The notes: generated by a model not told the origin, from the sequence alone. A stretch of DNA of 64,000 nucleotides from JALORV01 sp035498175 (GCA_035498175.1 DATKAJ010000105.1:12043-76042), one strand, 5' to 3'; shown: positions 15,219 to 24,043, numbered from the stretch's first letter. Translations and numbers: made by a program.

Positions 15219-16652
15219 ATGGATATCCAGCGGCTGCATCGCATCGACGACACAACCTGGACCGTGCCGTCGGCGGCGGCCGAGCGACGCCACGAAGCGC
15301 GCTTGTACGGCAGCCGCCCGCTGCTCGAAGCGATGGACGACAAGGTGCTCGAACAGATCACCAACGTCGCGCGGCTGCCGGGATTGGTGGGCGCGGCGCT
15401 CGCGATGCCGGACGCACACTGGGGGTATGGCTTCCCCATCGGCGGCGTGGCGGCGTTCGATCCGGACCAGGGCGGAATCATCAGCGCCGGCGGCGTCGGT
15501 TTTGACATCTCCTGCGGCATCCGCTGCCTGCGCTCCAACCTCACCGCAGAAGACATTGCGCCGAAGGCCGAGAAGCTTGCGGATGCGCTGCACCGTGACA
15601 TCCCGGCCGGTGTCGGTGTCGAGGGCGGACTGCGCCTGGAGGCCGACGAACTCGACGCCGTGATGCGCGGTGGCGCACGCTGGGCGGTCGAGCAGGGCTA
15701 CGGCGATGCCGAGGACCTGCCCTTCATCGAGGAGCACGGGCGTGTCGACGGCGCGGTTCCGACGAACGTCTCGGTGCTCGCGAAGAAGCGCCAGCGCGGC
15801 GAGATGGGCACCCTCGGCTCGGGCAATCACTATCTCGAGGTGCAGCGCGTGGCGCGGATCCACGACGCGCGGGCCGCGGCCGCGTATGGTCTGCGGGAGA
15901 ATCAGATCCTCGTGTCGATTCACTGCGGCTCGCGCGGGCTCGGGCACCAGATCGGCACCGAGTTCCTGGTCAGCCTCGCCAAGGCGGCGTCCCGGCTCGG
16001 CATCGCGCTGCCCGACCGCGAGCTCGCCTGCGCGCCGATCCGCTCGCCCGAGGGCCAGCAATACCTCGGGGCCATGAATGCTGCGATCAACTGCGCGCTG
16101 GCCAATCGGCAGATCCTCGCGCATCTGGCGCGCGACACCTTCGACCGCCGCTTTCACGGCGTACGGCTCGAGACGCTGTACGACGTGTCGCACAACACCT
16201 GCAAGGTGGAGCGCCATCAGGTCGACGGCCGTGACCGCCTGCTGTACGTACATCGCAAGGGAGCGACGCGTGCCTTCGGCCCGGGCCATCCGAGCCTGCC
16301 GGCCGCGTACCGCGAGGTCGGACAGCCCGTGATCATCGGCGGCAGCATGGGCACGGGGTCCTACATCCTCGCTGGCGTTGCCGAAAGCGAGGCCCGCTCG
16401 TGGAGTTCGGCCAGCCACGGCGCCGGCCGCGCAATGAGCCGCAACCAGGCACTGAAGCGCTGGCGCGGCCAAGCGGTCGTCGACGAACTCGGCGCGCGCG
16501 GGATCATCATCCGCTCGCACTCGATGCGCGGCGTGGCCGAAGAAGCGCCCGGCGCCTACAAGGACATCGAGGAAGTCGCAGAGGCGACCGAGCGCGCCGG
16601 ACTCGCGCGCCGCGTCGCCGCGCTGCGACCCGTCATCTGCGTCAAGGGCTGA
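15219..16652 (+). CDS. rtcB: RNA-splicing ligase RtcB
   Basis: A 477-residue GTP- and Mn-dependent RNA ligase that joins 2',3'-cyclic phosphate or 3'-phosphate ends to 5'-OH ends. Visible active-site blocks are MPDAHWGYGFPIGG, Cys99 in GVGFDISCGIR, the metal His in GSGNHYLEV and CGSRGLGHQ, and His400 in SHGAGRAMSR, the residue that carries GMP. Length is normal. It lies immediately behind archease, with no RtcR regulator or RtcA cyclase in the window, so control differs from the sigma-54 system of Escherichia coli. Confidence 0.95.
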   Translation: MDIQRLHRIDDTTWTVPSAAAERRHEARLYGSRPLLEAMDDKVLEQITNVARLPGLVGAALAMPDAHWGYGFPIGGVAAFDPDQGGIISAGGVGFDISCGIRCLRSNLTAEDIAPKAEKLADALHRDIPAGVGVEGGLRLEADELDAVMRGGARWAVEQGYGDAEDLPFIEEHGRVDGAVPTNVSVLAKKRQRGEMGTLGSGNHYLEVQRVARIHDARAAAAYGLRENQILVSIHCGSRGLGHQIGTEFLVSLAKAASRLGIALPDRELACAPIRSPEGQQYLGAMNAAINCALANRQILAHLARDTFDRRFHGVRLETLYDVSHNTCKVERHQVDGRDRLLYVHRKGATRAFGPGHPSLPAAYREVGQPVIIGGSMGTGSYILAGVAESEARSWSSASHGAGRAMSRNQALKRWRGQAVVDELGARGIIIRSHSMRGVAEEAPGAYKDIEEVAEATERAGLARRVAALRPVICVKG

Positions 16653-16661
16653 TGCGGCCGT

Positions 16662-16862
16662 TCAGGCAGGCGGGTCGCGATCGCGCACCGGCAGGCCGTG
16701 CCGCGCGGCCCAGGCTTCGGCGCGGGCAATCCCGATGCGTATCGCGCGGCCTTCTTCCATGCCTTCGTCGAGCAGCGCGTTGGCGATGTCGATCGCCTTG
16801 GCGCGCGTCACCTCGCTCAGGTGGCGCATCGACGAGGGGAAGCGCTCCAGGGTCCAGGGCAT
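16662..16862 (-). CDS. Small YdaT-N-terminal-like protein
   Basis: A 66-residue soluble helical protein. It begins MPWTLERFPSSM and contains KAIDIANALLDEGMEEGRAI followed by a Trp-containing helix. This resembles the first half of Bacillus YdaT, which in that protein precedes a DUF2188 segment. Stand-alone copies of this module are common in bacteria and have no known function. GAGGTG five bases before the ATG fixes the start. It is convergent with rtcB with nine bases between the stops. Confidence 0.75.
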   Translation of the reverse strand: MPWTLERFPSSMRHLSEVTRAKAIDIANALLDEGMEEGRAIRIGIARAEAWAARHGLPVRDRDPPA

Positions 16863-17163
16863 GACACCTCACTCGCAGTCCAGGTCGCGCCATGAAGGTG
16901 CTGGCAGCCGGTCGATAAATCGGTCCGGGTCAGCGCGGGTCAGCAAGCAGATTCCCGCCGCTGCGACACACGAGAATCATCTGTTCGCCGATCAGGCCGG
17001 CAGCATCGCCCGCGGCGTGGACGCGCGCACTGTCGTGCCGCTGCACTTTTCTCACTGCGACTAGCGCCGGGCGGACGACGTGACCGGGGAACTGAACGCG
17101 GCCCGGCGGTGCTCAGTCACTTCGGTACTTCATTGAATACCGTCGCGCGGATGCGCGGTCGGT
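16863..17163. other. Intergenic region without recognised gene
   Basis: The stretch holds the promoter side of the small gene at 16862 and the 3' end of the gene at 17164. I see no ribosome site with a believable frame, no T-tract terminator and no long repeat. Confidence 0.5.
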
Positions 17164-17568
17164 TCAGGCGGCGTGCTCTTCCGGTGCCGTCGAGGTCTTC
17201 AGCATCGCGAGCGAATGCTCGGCGCGATACAGCTGCGACTTGATCGTGACCACGCGCTCGGGCACGTGCCGGCGCGCGAGCGACAGCGCGTCGCCGAGGC
17301 GCTCGACCGCATGCGGCAGCAGCGAAGGCTTGTGCCGCTCCGCCAGAGTCAGCAGCGTGCTGCCATACATGTAGTTCAGCTTCGCGCGCTCGATAGGGTC
17401 GCTGGCAGGCGCAGCTTCGTGCCGGTCGTTCAGCAGCGCTGCGAGCTGCTCGCACATATTCGCAAGCTCTTCGGCCATCACGGCGGCGGAGCGGCGCGGC
17501 CAGTTCCACAGCGCGTCTTCGTCGCGCGCGATCAGTTCCGCATGAAACGAATGAAGTTCAGAACTCAT
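17164..17568 (-). CDS. Hypothetical all-helical protein
   Basis: A 134-residue cytoplasmic protein predicted to be mostly helical, with SFHAELIARDEDALWNWP, AEELANMCEQLAALL and a final Ala-rich helix. It is reminiscent of short four-helix or TPR-like folds, but no family is recognised. GAGG four bases before the ATG supports the chosen start. The frame continues upstream into Cys/Arg-rich sequence that is not believable. Nothing nearby on the same strand suggests a partner. Confidence 0.65.
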   Translation of the reverse strand: MSSELHSFHAELIARDEDALWNWPRRSAAVMAEELANMCEQLAALLNDRHEAAPASDPIERAKLNYMYGSTLLTLAERHKPSLLPHAVERLGDALSLARRHVPERVVTIKSQLYRAEHSLAMLKTSTAPEEHAA

Positions 17569-17940
17569 GCTGCCTCGTCCTGATCCGGTGTCGCTGCCCC
17601 ATCGCGGCGTGCTGCTGAAGTGTGGGGCTGGAGTGCTTCTGCTTGATGACTGCAGAGCGACAGTAACGGGCGCGCCTCGATCGCGCATCCCCAATATGCG
17701 CAACTCAAGATGTGAATCGAATGCACGATGGAGCCCGCGCATCCGCTTGCGCCGCCGCGCCGCAACAAATACGCAAGCGCTTAACCCGGCAGCAACAGAT
17801 GAACCCTGTGCGCCGCGCCGCCAACCCTGCGACGCAGCGCGCGTGCTGTCCGCGCGCACTCGGTATCCTCGCGCCTCGTGCGGTCGCGCAAGAACGACTC
17901 AACACTGCGGCCGTATCCGTGAAACCAGAGAGGGAATTGC
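17569..17940. other. Divergent intergenic region
   Basis: About 370 bp between divergent starts, presumably carrying both promoters. It is less GC-rich than the genes around it (CCCAATATGC, ACAAATACGC). I see no clear palindrome, and no RNA fold is recognised. Confidence 0.4.
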
Positions 17941-18897
17941 ATGTCCTTGCCGCCATTGCTGCGCGACCACCTGCGCCTGCCCGTCATCGGCGCACCGATG
18001 TTCATCGTCAGCGGGCCCGAACTCGTGCTGGCGCAGTGCCGCGCAGGAATCGTCGGCAGCTTCCCCGCGCTGAACGCGCGGCCGCCGGAACTGCTCGATA
18101 CATGGCTCACGCGCATAAGCAAAGAACTGGAGGTCATGAAGGCCACGTATCCCGCCGCGCGCATCGCGCCCTTCGCGGTCAACCAGATCGTGCACACCAG
18201 CAATGTCCGGTTGCAGCACGACATCGACCTCTGCGTGAAGCATCGAGTGCCGATCATGATCACCAGCCTGCGCGCGCCGGATGCGGTGGTCGCGGCCGCG
18301 CATTCCTATGGCGGACTCGTGTTCCACGATGTGACCACGCTCGCGCATGCGAAGCGCGCGCTTGCAGCTGGCGTCGACGGATTGATTCTCGTTGCGACCG
18401 GCGCCGGCGGCCACGCGGGCCGGCTCTCGCCGTTCGCCTTCGTGCCCGAGGTGCGTGCGTTCTATGACGGCACCATCATCCTGTCCGGCAGCATCGCGAG
18501 CGGCGGCGCGATCCTCGCGGCGCTGGCGCTCGGTGCCGACCTCGCGTACGTCGGCACGCGCTTTATCGCCAGCGAAGAGGCCAACGCACCGGCAGCCTAC
18601 AAGGAGATGATCATCGACAGCCGCGCCGAAGACATCGTCTACACCAACCTCTTCACCGGCGTGCACGGCAACTACCTGAAGGGCAGCATCGTTGCTGCGG
18701 GCATGGACCCCGACAACCTGCCCGAGAGCGACAAGAGCAAGATGGACTTCGGTTCCGGCAGCGCAAAGGCCAAGGCGTGGCGCGACATCTGGGGCGCGGG
18801 CCAGGGCGTGGGCCAGGTGACGAGCGCACCGCCCGCCGGCGAGATCGTCGACCAGTTCGAGCGCGAATACACCGCCGCGCGCACCGCGCTGAGGTAG
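17941..18897 (+). CDS. NAD(P)H-dependent flavin oxidoreductase (nitronate monooxygenase family)
   Basis: A TIM-barrel FMN enzyme of 318 residues in the nitronate monooxygenase/2-nitropropane dioxygenase family. Visible features are the N-terminal LPVIGAPMFIVSGPEL, the FMN phosphate and active-site stretch ATGAGGHAGRLSPF, and SGSIASGGAILAALALGADLAYVGTRF. Members oxidise alkyl nitronates or act as NADH:quinone reductases, and sequence alone does not tell which. An AGAGGG ribosome site precedes the ATG. The next gene, a small membrane protein, begins 36 bp downstream and may be co-transcribed. Confidence 0.9.
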   Translation: MSLPPLLRDHLRLPVIGAPMFIVSGPELVLAQCRAGIVGSFPALNARPPELLDTWLTRISKELEVMKATYPAARIAPFAVNQIVHTSNVRLQHDIDLCVKHRVPIMITSLRAPDAVVAAAHSYGGLVFHDVTTLAHAKRALAAGVDGLILVATGAGGHAGRLSPFAFVPEVRAFYDGTIILSGSIASGGAILAALALGADLAYVGTRFIASEEANAPAAYKEMIIDSRAEDIVYTNLFTGVHGNYLKGSIVAAGMDPDNLPESDKSKMDFGSGSAKAKAWRDIWGAGQGVGQVTSAPPAGEIVDQFEREYTAARTALR

Positions 18898-18933
18898 CGC
18901 GCAGCGCGCCGGGCGATTCGTGAAGAGCGCGGA

Positions 18934-19623
18934 ATGACGGCCGCTTCGATCGCGCGCGCGGAGCCGTGGATCGACTTCCTCACGGCCGGCGCGTTCGATT
19001 ACGCATGGCTGCTCGCCGCGGTAGCGCTGCTGCTGCTGGCGATCGGATTCGTGCTGAGTGCCCTCTTCGCACTGCTGCGGCTGCGCCCGTTCTCGTTCGT
19101 GTTTCGCGTCGTCTTCGGCGCCGCGCTGCTCGTGGCGGGCGCGCTGGCAGCAGTGGTCGCGGTCGGCACTGCCGGCTACCAGGCGCTGACCCACGAGGAA
19201 GTCGCGGCGACGATCCGCGTCGAGCCCTCCGGCCCACAGCGCTTCACCGCGATCGTGCGGCTGCCTGACGGCCGCAGCGAGCGCTTCGATCTCGCCGGTG
19301 ACGAGATCTACGTCGATGCGCACATCCTGAAGTGGAAGTCGATCGCCAACCGCTTCGGCCTGCACACCGCCTACGAACTCGACCGCATCGCCGGCCGCTA
19401 CCAGGCGCTGAAGGACGAACAGTCGCAGCCACGCACCGTGCACGCGCTCGCTGCGCCGAAGCCGCTGGATCTCTTCACCCTGCGGCGCCGCTACGTCGCG
19501 CTGGCGCCGCTGCTCGACGCCGATTACGGCTCGGCCTCCTTCGTGACAGTGACGCACCCGGTCGACCTCGAGGTCCGGGTTTCGAACACCGGCTTGCTGA
19601 TCCGCGAGCGGCCGAAGCAGTGA
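18934..19623 (+). CDS. Two-helix inner-membrane protein
   Basis: A 229-residue protein with two adjacent membrane helices (about 22-50 and 56-84) and a soluble C-terminal domain of about 140 residues. That domain contains FTAIVRLPDGRSERFDLAGDEIYVDAHILKWK. Similar proteins in proteobacterial genomes are sometimes labelled multidrug-efflux-like, but nothing here resembles a transporter. The C-terminal domain is probably periplasmic, and its function is unknown. Confidence 0.75.
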   Translation: MTAASIARAEPWIDFLTAGAFDYAWLLAAVALLLLAIGFVLSALFALLRLRPFSFVFRVVFGAALLVAGALAAVVAVGTAGYQALTHEEVAATIRVEPSGPQRFTAIVRLPDGRSERFDLAGDEIYVDAHILKWKSIANRFGLHTAYELDRIAGRYQALKDEQSQPRTVHALAAPKPLDLFTLRRRYVALAPLLDADYGSASFVTVTHPVDLEVRVSNTGLLIRERPKQ

Positions 19624-19652
19624 GGTCCGGGGCTGGCGTTCGCGGGCGCCCG

Positions 19653-19668
19653 GGTGTTCAATTCCGCC
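19653..19668 (+). repeat. 16-bp direct repeat, copy 1
   Basis: GGTGTTCAATTCCGCC, identical to 22420-22435, lies 30 bp before the TIR gene start. The TTCAATTCC core resembles a tRNA or tmRNA T-loop, but no tRNA surrounds it. Confidence 0.6.
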
Positions 19669-19697
19669 ACCAACCACTCCAGCGCGGGGGCAGGGAG

Positions 19698-20666
19698 ATG
19701 CGGTTGCGGGTTTCCCTTCTGGTCGTTGGTTTCTGCGGAGTCGCCGGGCGAGTGCTCGCGCAGGAGGCGTCGCCATCGATCGGCAGTCATGCCTCGCTGC
19801 TCGCCGCCCTGCCACTTGGGCCGCTGCTGACCGTCATCGTCGCCTTCGGAGTGCTGTTCAAGGTGTTTTCGCGTTGGCCCGAGCTGGAGCGCTGGCTCGT
19901 CGGCGGGTCGCTTCTGATGCTGCCACCGGTGGCAACGTACGTGATGCGTTGGTTCTTCTTCGCCGGCAGTGACTCTCCGGTGCGCGACACCGGGATCTTC
20001 TGGGCCGTCGTCGCACTGCTGCTCGCGATTGCATGGTGGGCGCTGAAGCACCAGACCACTCTGCTGGCCACGCCGGCCGTGGAGCCCACGCCAGCGAATG
20101 TCGCCGCTCCGCGGCCGGCTCCCCAGGCGGAACGGCGCGAGCCGCCGCCCCCGGCTCGCGAGCCACCACCGGAGTCGAAGCCTGCCTCGGTCGCGAGCCC
20201 CAGCGACGCGATCTTCATCTCGTACCGCCGCCAGGACAGCGCGGACGCGACCGGCCGCATCTACGACCGCCTGATCCAGCACTTCGGCCGCGGGCAGGTG
20301 TTCAAGGACGTCGACTCGATTCCGCTCGGAGTGGACTTCCGCGAACACCTCGGCAACGTGGTCGGCCGCTGCACGACGCTGATCGCAGTGATCGGGCCGC
20401 AGTGGGCATCAGTTGTCGGCGCGAACGGACGCCGCCTCGACGACAAGTCCGACTTCGTGCGGGTCGAGATCGAGGCCGCGCTCGCGCGCAACATCCCGGT
20501 GATTCCGGTGCTGGTCGGCGGCGCCGCGCTGCCTGCGGATACCGATCTGCCGCCGAGCCTCGGCGCGATCACTTACCGAAACGGCATCAGTGTGCGTCCG
20601 GACCCGGACTTTCACCGCGACATGGACCGGCTGATCGCCGGGCTGGAGCAGCGCGGCCGCGGCTGA
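19698..20666 (+). CDS. Membrane-anchored TIR-domain protein
   Basis: A 322-residue protein. An N-terminal signal or membrane helix (1-22) and about three further helices (within 30-120) anchor it. A Pro/Glu-rich linker (about 130-168) leads to a cytoplasmic TIR domain from Asp170: DAIFISYRRQDSADATGRIYDRL, FKDVDSIPLG and FVRVEIEAAL. Glu257 and Glu259 are candidates for the catalytic glutamate of NAD-cleaving TIRs. Some bacterial TIR domains act in phage defence and others in signalling, and no Thoeris or CBASS partner is adjacent. The ATG follows AGGGAG closely. Confidence 0.85.
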   Translation: MRLRVSLLVVGFCGVAGRVLAQEASPSIGSHASLLAALPLGPLLTVIVAFGVLFKVFSRWPELERWLVGGSLLMLPPVATYVMRWFFFAGSDSPVRDTGIFWAVVALLLAIAWWALKHQTTLLATPAVEPTPANVAAPRPAPQAERREPPPPAREPPPESKPASVASPSDAIFISYRRQDSADATGRIYDRLIQHFGRGQVFKDVDSIPLGVDFREHLGNVVGRCTTLIAVIGPQWASVVGANGRRLDDKSDFVRVEIEAALARNIPVIPVLVGGAALPADTDLPPSLGAITYRNGISVRPDPDFHRDMDRLIAGLEQRGRG

Positions 20667-20944
20667 CTTTCGCTGCACCCCGCGGCTATGTCTCGCGCGC
20701 CGCGCCATCCGCTCTGCTTCGGGCCTTGCGCAGCACGGCCGCGTGCAGGGCTTCACCATCCCGTAGCCGCGCGCTGGAACCGGCCAGCACGCGAGCGCAT
20801 AGTGCAGGCGGCCGATGGCTTGGCCATCCAACCCGGGCTGCAACGTCTTCGAGCAACCGGCCCGGACTCCAGCAACCGACGCGTTCCGCGCACGGCAGCT
20901 CGGATTCCGCGAGCGATCGCGGAGCGCGTATCCGGGGAGGCGCC

Positions 20945-22345
20945 ATGTCCAGGTTTATCGCCCTGCTCTGCTCGCTCGTGCCGCTCGCCTGCGTCGTCGT
21001 GCCGGTGCCGCCCAACCTCGGCACCGAATCCGATGTTCCCAGCACCGGCGCGCAGGAGGCGCCGGCCGCGTTCGACGACCAGACCAACGGCTTCGTCGAG
21101 CAGGCCACCTTCGACGGCGACCAGGCCGTCTTCAACGACGTCGAGGTGATCTCGGACGGACTCGGCCCGCTCTTCAACGCGGCTTCGTGCCTGGCCTGCC
21201 ACCAGAACCCCGTGTCCGGTGGCGGCAGCCAGGTCTCCGAGCTGCGCGCTGGCAAGCGTGACGCGTACGGACACTTCGAGCCGGCGCGCGTGCCGATCGC
21301 GCGCGGGACGGTCATCATCGAAGGCCGCACGCTGATCAACGATCGCGCGATCTGCCCGAACGGCGCGTTCCCTGACCAGGAGATCCAGGAGCACGTCCCC
21401 GACAGCGCCAACATCCGCACCTTCCGCCTGTCGGTGAGCGTGCTCGGCGACGGGTTCGTCGAGGCGGTTGCCGACGAATCGCTGCGAACGTACGCAGCGC
21501 GCCAGTGCAAGGAGACGCAGGGCCAGATCTGCGGCCACGCGTTCGAGGTGCCGGTGCTCGAGGCGCCGGGCATGAACCGCGTCGGCCGCTTCGGCTGGAA
21601 AGGACAGCAGGCGAGCCTGCTGTCGTTCTCCGCCGACGCATATCTGAACGAGATGGGGATCACGAGCCGGCTGCTGCCCGACGAAGTGACGAAGCTCTGC
21701 GACACCGTCCCCGATCCTGAGGACAAGCCCGAGAGCCCGGCGGTCGCACGCCGGGCGCAGGCGCGCTCGCGGGCGGCCGTCGCGCGCGCACCGGCCCCGC
21801 CGACGCCCGCGGAGTTCGCCGACATCGACCGCTTTGCGCGCTTCATGCGCGCAACCAAGGCACCACCGCGCGACGTAGTACTCGCGCAGACCGATGCCGC
21901 GCGCAAGGGCTCGGGCCTCTTCGACTCGATCGGCTGCGCAACCTGTCACGCGCGCAACCTGGTCACCGCCCCGGCGGGGACGAAGATCAACGGCGGCACG
22001 TTCACCGTCCCGCCCGCACTCGGCAACCGGCTCTTCCATCCGTTCAGCGACTTCCTGATGCATGACGTCGGCACCGGCGACGGCATCGAGATAGCGACGG
22101 CCGAGCACTTCGGCAAGCGCTTTGCACACATGCAGCAGCAGATGTCGCCGACAGCCGACCGCATCCGCACCGCGCCGCTTTGGGGCGTACGCACGCGCAG
22201 CCGGCTGATGCACGACGGCGCGTCGCTGACGCTGCGCGACGCAATCGACCGCCATGCGGGCGAAGCGAAAAGCGCGCGCAACCGCTACACGTCGCTAAGT
22301 GCGGAAGAGCAGGAGACCCTGCTGACCTTCCTGCGATCGCTCTAG
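20945..22345 (+). CDS. Di-haem oxidoreductase-like lipoprotein (DUF1111 family)
   Basis: A 466-residue exported lipoprotein with lipobox LVPLAC (Cys16). Two c-type haem sites are visible: Cys82-Cys85-His86 (CLACHQ) and Cys331-Cys334-His335 (CATCHA). The layout follows the DHOR/DUF1111 family, distant relatives of MauG-type di-haem peroxidases, usually tied to periplasmic redox chemistry. Met and His residues after the second site (LMHDVGTG, RLMHDGAS) could be axial ligands. GGGGAGG five bases before the ATG sets the start. The 278 bp upstream hold no gene. Confidence 0.88.
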   Translation: MSRFIALLCSLVPLACVVVPVPPNLGTESDVPSTGAQEAPAAFDDQTNGFVEQATFDGDQAVFNDVEVISDGLGPLFNAASCLACHQNPVSGGGSQVSELRAGKRDAYGHFEPARVPIARGTVIIEGRTLINDRAICPNGAFPDQEIQEHVPDSANIRTFRLSVSVLGDGFVEAVADESLRTYAARQCKETQGQICGHAFEVPVLEAPGMNRVGRFGWKGQQASLLSFSADAYLNEMGITSRLLPDEVTKLCDTVPDPEDKPESPAVARRAQARSRAAVARAPAPPTPAEFADIDRFARFMRATKAPPRDVVLAQTDAARKGSGLFDSIGCATCHARNLVTAPAGTKINGGTFTVPPALGNRLFHPFSDFLMHDVGTGDGIEIATAEHFGKRFAHMQQQMSPTADRIRTAPLWGVRTRSRLMHDGASLTLRDAIDRHAGEAKSARNRYTSLSAEEQETLLTFLRSL

Positions 22346-22419
22346 CGGCACGGTGCCACAAAGAGCAACCGCGCCGCACGTGGCGTGGCTCGATCGCCGC
22401 TGGCGCAGCCGCGACCAAA

Positions 22420-22435
22420 GGTGTTCAATTCCGCC
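22420..22435 (+). repeat. 16-bp direct repeat, copy 2
   Basis: Exact second copy of the element at 19653-19668, here about 90 bp before the GNAT gene. The bases that follow form an imperfect CCGCCTCC/GGAGGTGCGG stem. Confidence 0.6.
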
Positions 22436-22522
22436 TCCAGCGAATTGCGGAGGTGCGGTTTTCGCGCCTCCGGGCACCGGGGGCACGCGGCGGCATTGTT
22501 GCCACGCGCGCGCACGCACACG

Positions 22523-23200
22523 ATGAAGCACCTGCTCGACAACATCGTCTGGCACTCGCTGTCCGGCCCGCAGGCGATGTTCTCCGCCGGCAACGACAGC
22601 GCACGCCGCTATGCGCCGGGCTTCTCGCCGATCGTCGGCTTCCCCGATCAGGCGCAACCCGACTTCGCCGCGCTCGAGCCGTTCTGCCAGCCCGACGAAC
22701 GTCTCTATTCAGACGGTTGGTCCGGCGCCGCGCCGAGCGGCTGGCAGATCGAAGTCGAAACAACGATGTTCAAGATGATCTGGGAAGCCGAGACGCCGGC
22801 ATCCGACGAGGCACCCGACGCGGTCCCGCTCGGGGCCGAGCACGCGGCGCAGGCACTGGAGCTCGCGCAGCTCACGCGCCCCGGCCCGTTCGGGCTGCGC
22901 ACGATCGAGCTCGGCGACTACTTCGGCTACTTCCGCGGCAACCGCCTCGTCGCGATGGCGGGCGAGCGCATGCAGGCCGGCCCGCTGCGCGAGATCAGCG
23001 GCGTGTGCACGCATCCGGACTACCAGGGCCGCGGCCTGGCGAAGAAGCTGATGCTGAAGCTCGTGCGCCGCCAGCTGCTGCGCAACGAAACTCCATTCCT
23101 GCACGTGATGAGCGCCAACACCGGCGCGCGCGGGCTGTACGAGCGGATGGGCTTCCGCAACTACAGGGAATCGGTCGTGCGCGTCATCTCGCGCCACTGA
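22523..23200 (+). CDS. GNAT-family N-acetyltransferase (FR47-like)
   Basis: A 225-residue protein. The first 100 residues are family-specific. The C-terminal half is a GNAT fold, with the acetyl-CoA loop THPDYQGRGLAKKLML (Q/R-x-x-G-x-G/A pattern) and the terminal strand NTGARGLYERMGFRNYRE. Close relatives are annotated as FR47-like acetyltransferases, and the acceptor is unknown. The ATG at 22523 is chosen because upstream in-frame residues are Arg/Cys-rich and not protein-like. It lacks a strong ribosome site. Confidence 0.82.
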   Translation: MKHLLDNIVWHSLSGPQAMFSAGNDSARRYAPGFSPIVGFPDQAQPDFAALEPFCQPDERLYSDGWSGAAPSGWQIEVETTMFKMIWEAETPASDEAPDAVPLGAEHAAQALELAQLTRPGPFGLRTIELGDYFGYFRGNRLVAMAGERMQAGPLREISGVCTHPDYQGRGLAKKLMLKLVRRQLLRNETPFLHVMSANTGARGLYERMGFRNYRESVVRVISRH

Positions 23201-23345
23201 GATGATCTGCGCAATCACCGGCCGCGCAATCGCGATCGGGCGGCAACGATGGTGACGAGGATGAGCAACGCGAAGCGCTCTTTGCTGTACGACACCGCCC
23301 GTTCGATCGCGCGCAGGATCGGCGGCTGATGATGCGGAGGACACC

Positions 23346-23876
23346 ATGCGACTGAAAGGCTCATGCCATTGCCGCGCCGTGCGCTTCACACTCGAATCGG
23401 ACTCGCCGGTGCCGTTCATGCACTGTCACTGCTCGGTCTGCGTCAAGACTGCCGGATCCGGCGGCTACGCGATCAACCTCGGCGGCGACGCCGCGAGCAT
23501 GAAGGTGACAGGCAGCAAGAACGTCACGCGCTTCCATGCGCTGATCCGCGAACCCGGCCAGCGCACCACGCGCTCGACCGCGTGGCGCCACTTCTGCAAG
23601 AAGTGCGGCAGCCCTCTCTGGCTCTGGGACAAGCGCTGGCCCGAGCTGGTCCACCCCCACGCCTCGGCGATCGACACGCCGCTGCCGAAGCCGCCCGAAG
23701 TGGTCGAGGCCGCGCTCGCTTATGCACCGGGCTGGGTCGACGTGCCGGGCGGCAAGGGGCATGCGCACTGTGAGACGTGGCCGAAGGAGTCGCTGCGCGA
23801 GTGGCATGTCCGCCACGGGCTGCTGGCGAGCCGGACCACCTCGGCGCGGAAGCGAAGGAGTGCGCAGCCGGCATAG
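23346..23876 (+). CDS. GFA-family zinc enzyme (glutathione-dependent formaldehyde-activating-like)
   Basis: A 176-residue protein with the three zinc-binding cysteine clusters of the GFA/DUF636 family: Cys7-x-Cys9, Cys27-x-Cys29-xx-Cys32 and Cys84-xx-Cys87. The founding member joins formaldehyde to glutathione, but most homologues are uncharacterised, so the activity is uncertain. GGAGG lies six bases before the ATG. A basic tail of about 20 residues (RTTSARKRRSAQ) follows the domain. A small inverted repeat and a strong terminator lie downstream. Confidence 0.85.
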   Translation: MRLKGSCHCRAVRFTLESDSPVPFMHCHCSVCVKTAGSGGYAINLGGDAASMKVTGSKNVTRFHALIREPGQRTTRSTAWRHFCKKCGSPLWLWDKRWPELVHPHASAIDTPLPKPPEVVEAALAYAPGWVDVPGGKGHAHCETWPKESLREWHVRHGLLASRTTSARKRRSAQPA

Positions 23877-23905
23877 GGTTTTCGGGCATTACCGCAGGAT
23901 GAAAT

Positions 23906-23922
23906 TGAACACGCCTTGTTCA
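23906..23922. promoter_or_regulatory. TGAACA/TGTTCA inverted repeat
   Basis: Perfect 6-bp arms with a 5-base spacer, nested in a weaker TGAAA/TTTCA pair, located 30 bp after the GFA stop. It may be an operator or an RNA stem in the 3' region. Confidence 0.35.
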
Positions 23923-24019
23923 GCTTTCATGGTTCCCGCACACACACGGAGCGCGCGGTGTGGCGCTGCGCGCGCGCCCGGAGGGCACCCCTGCACTCGT
24001 AGCCGCGCAGCAAGCATGC

Positions 24020-24043
24020 AAAGCCCGGTTTTGGCCGGGCTTT
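24020..24043 (+). terminator. Intrinsic terminator after the GFA gene
   Basis: AAAGCCCGG and CCGGGCTTT form a perfect 9-bp stem with loop TTTTGG, followed by TTT-C-GTTT. It lies 144 bp after the GFA stop and separates it from the acyltransferase gene. The rest of 23877-24235 holds no gene. Confidence 0.8.

Noticed and set aside
19640..19690. T-loop-like sequence suggesting a tRNA or tmRNA 3' end
   Set aside because: No acceptor, D or anticodon stem can be drawn upstream, and the T-stem does not pair well; kept only as a repeat.
17899..19815. Minus-strand frame of 638 codons
   Set aside because: Antisense to nitronate monooxygenase and the membrane protein, both of which have clear family motifs.
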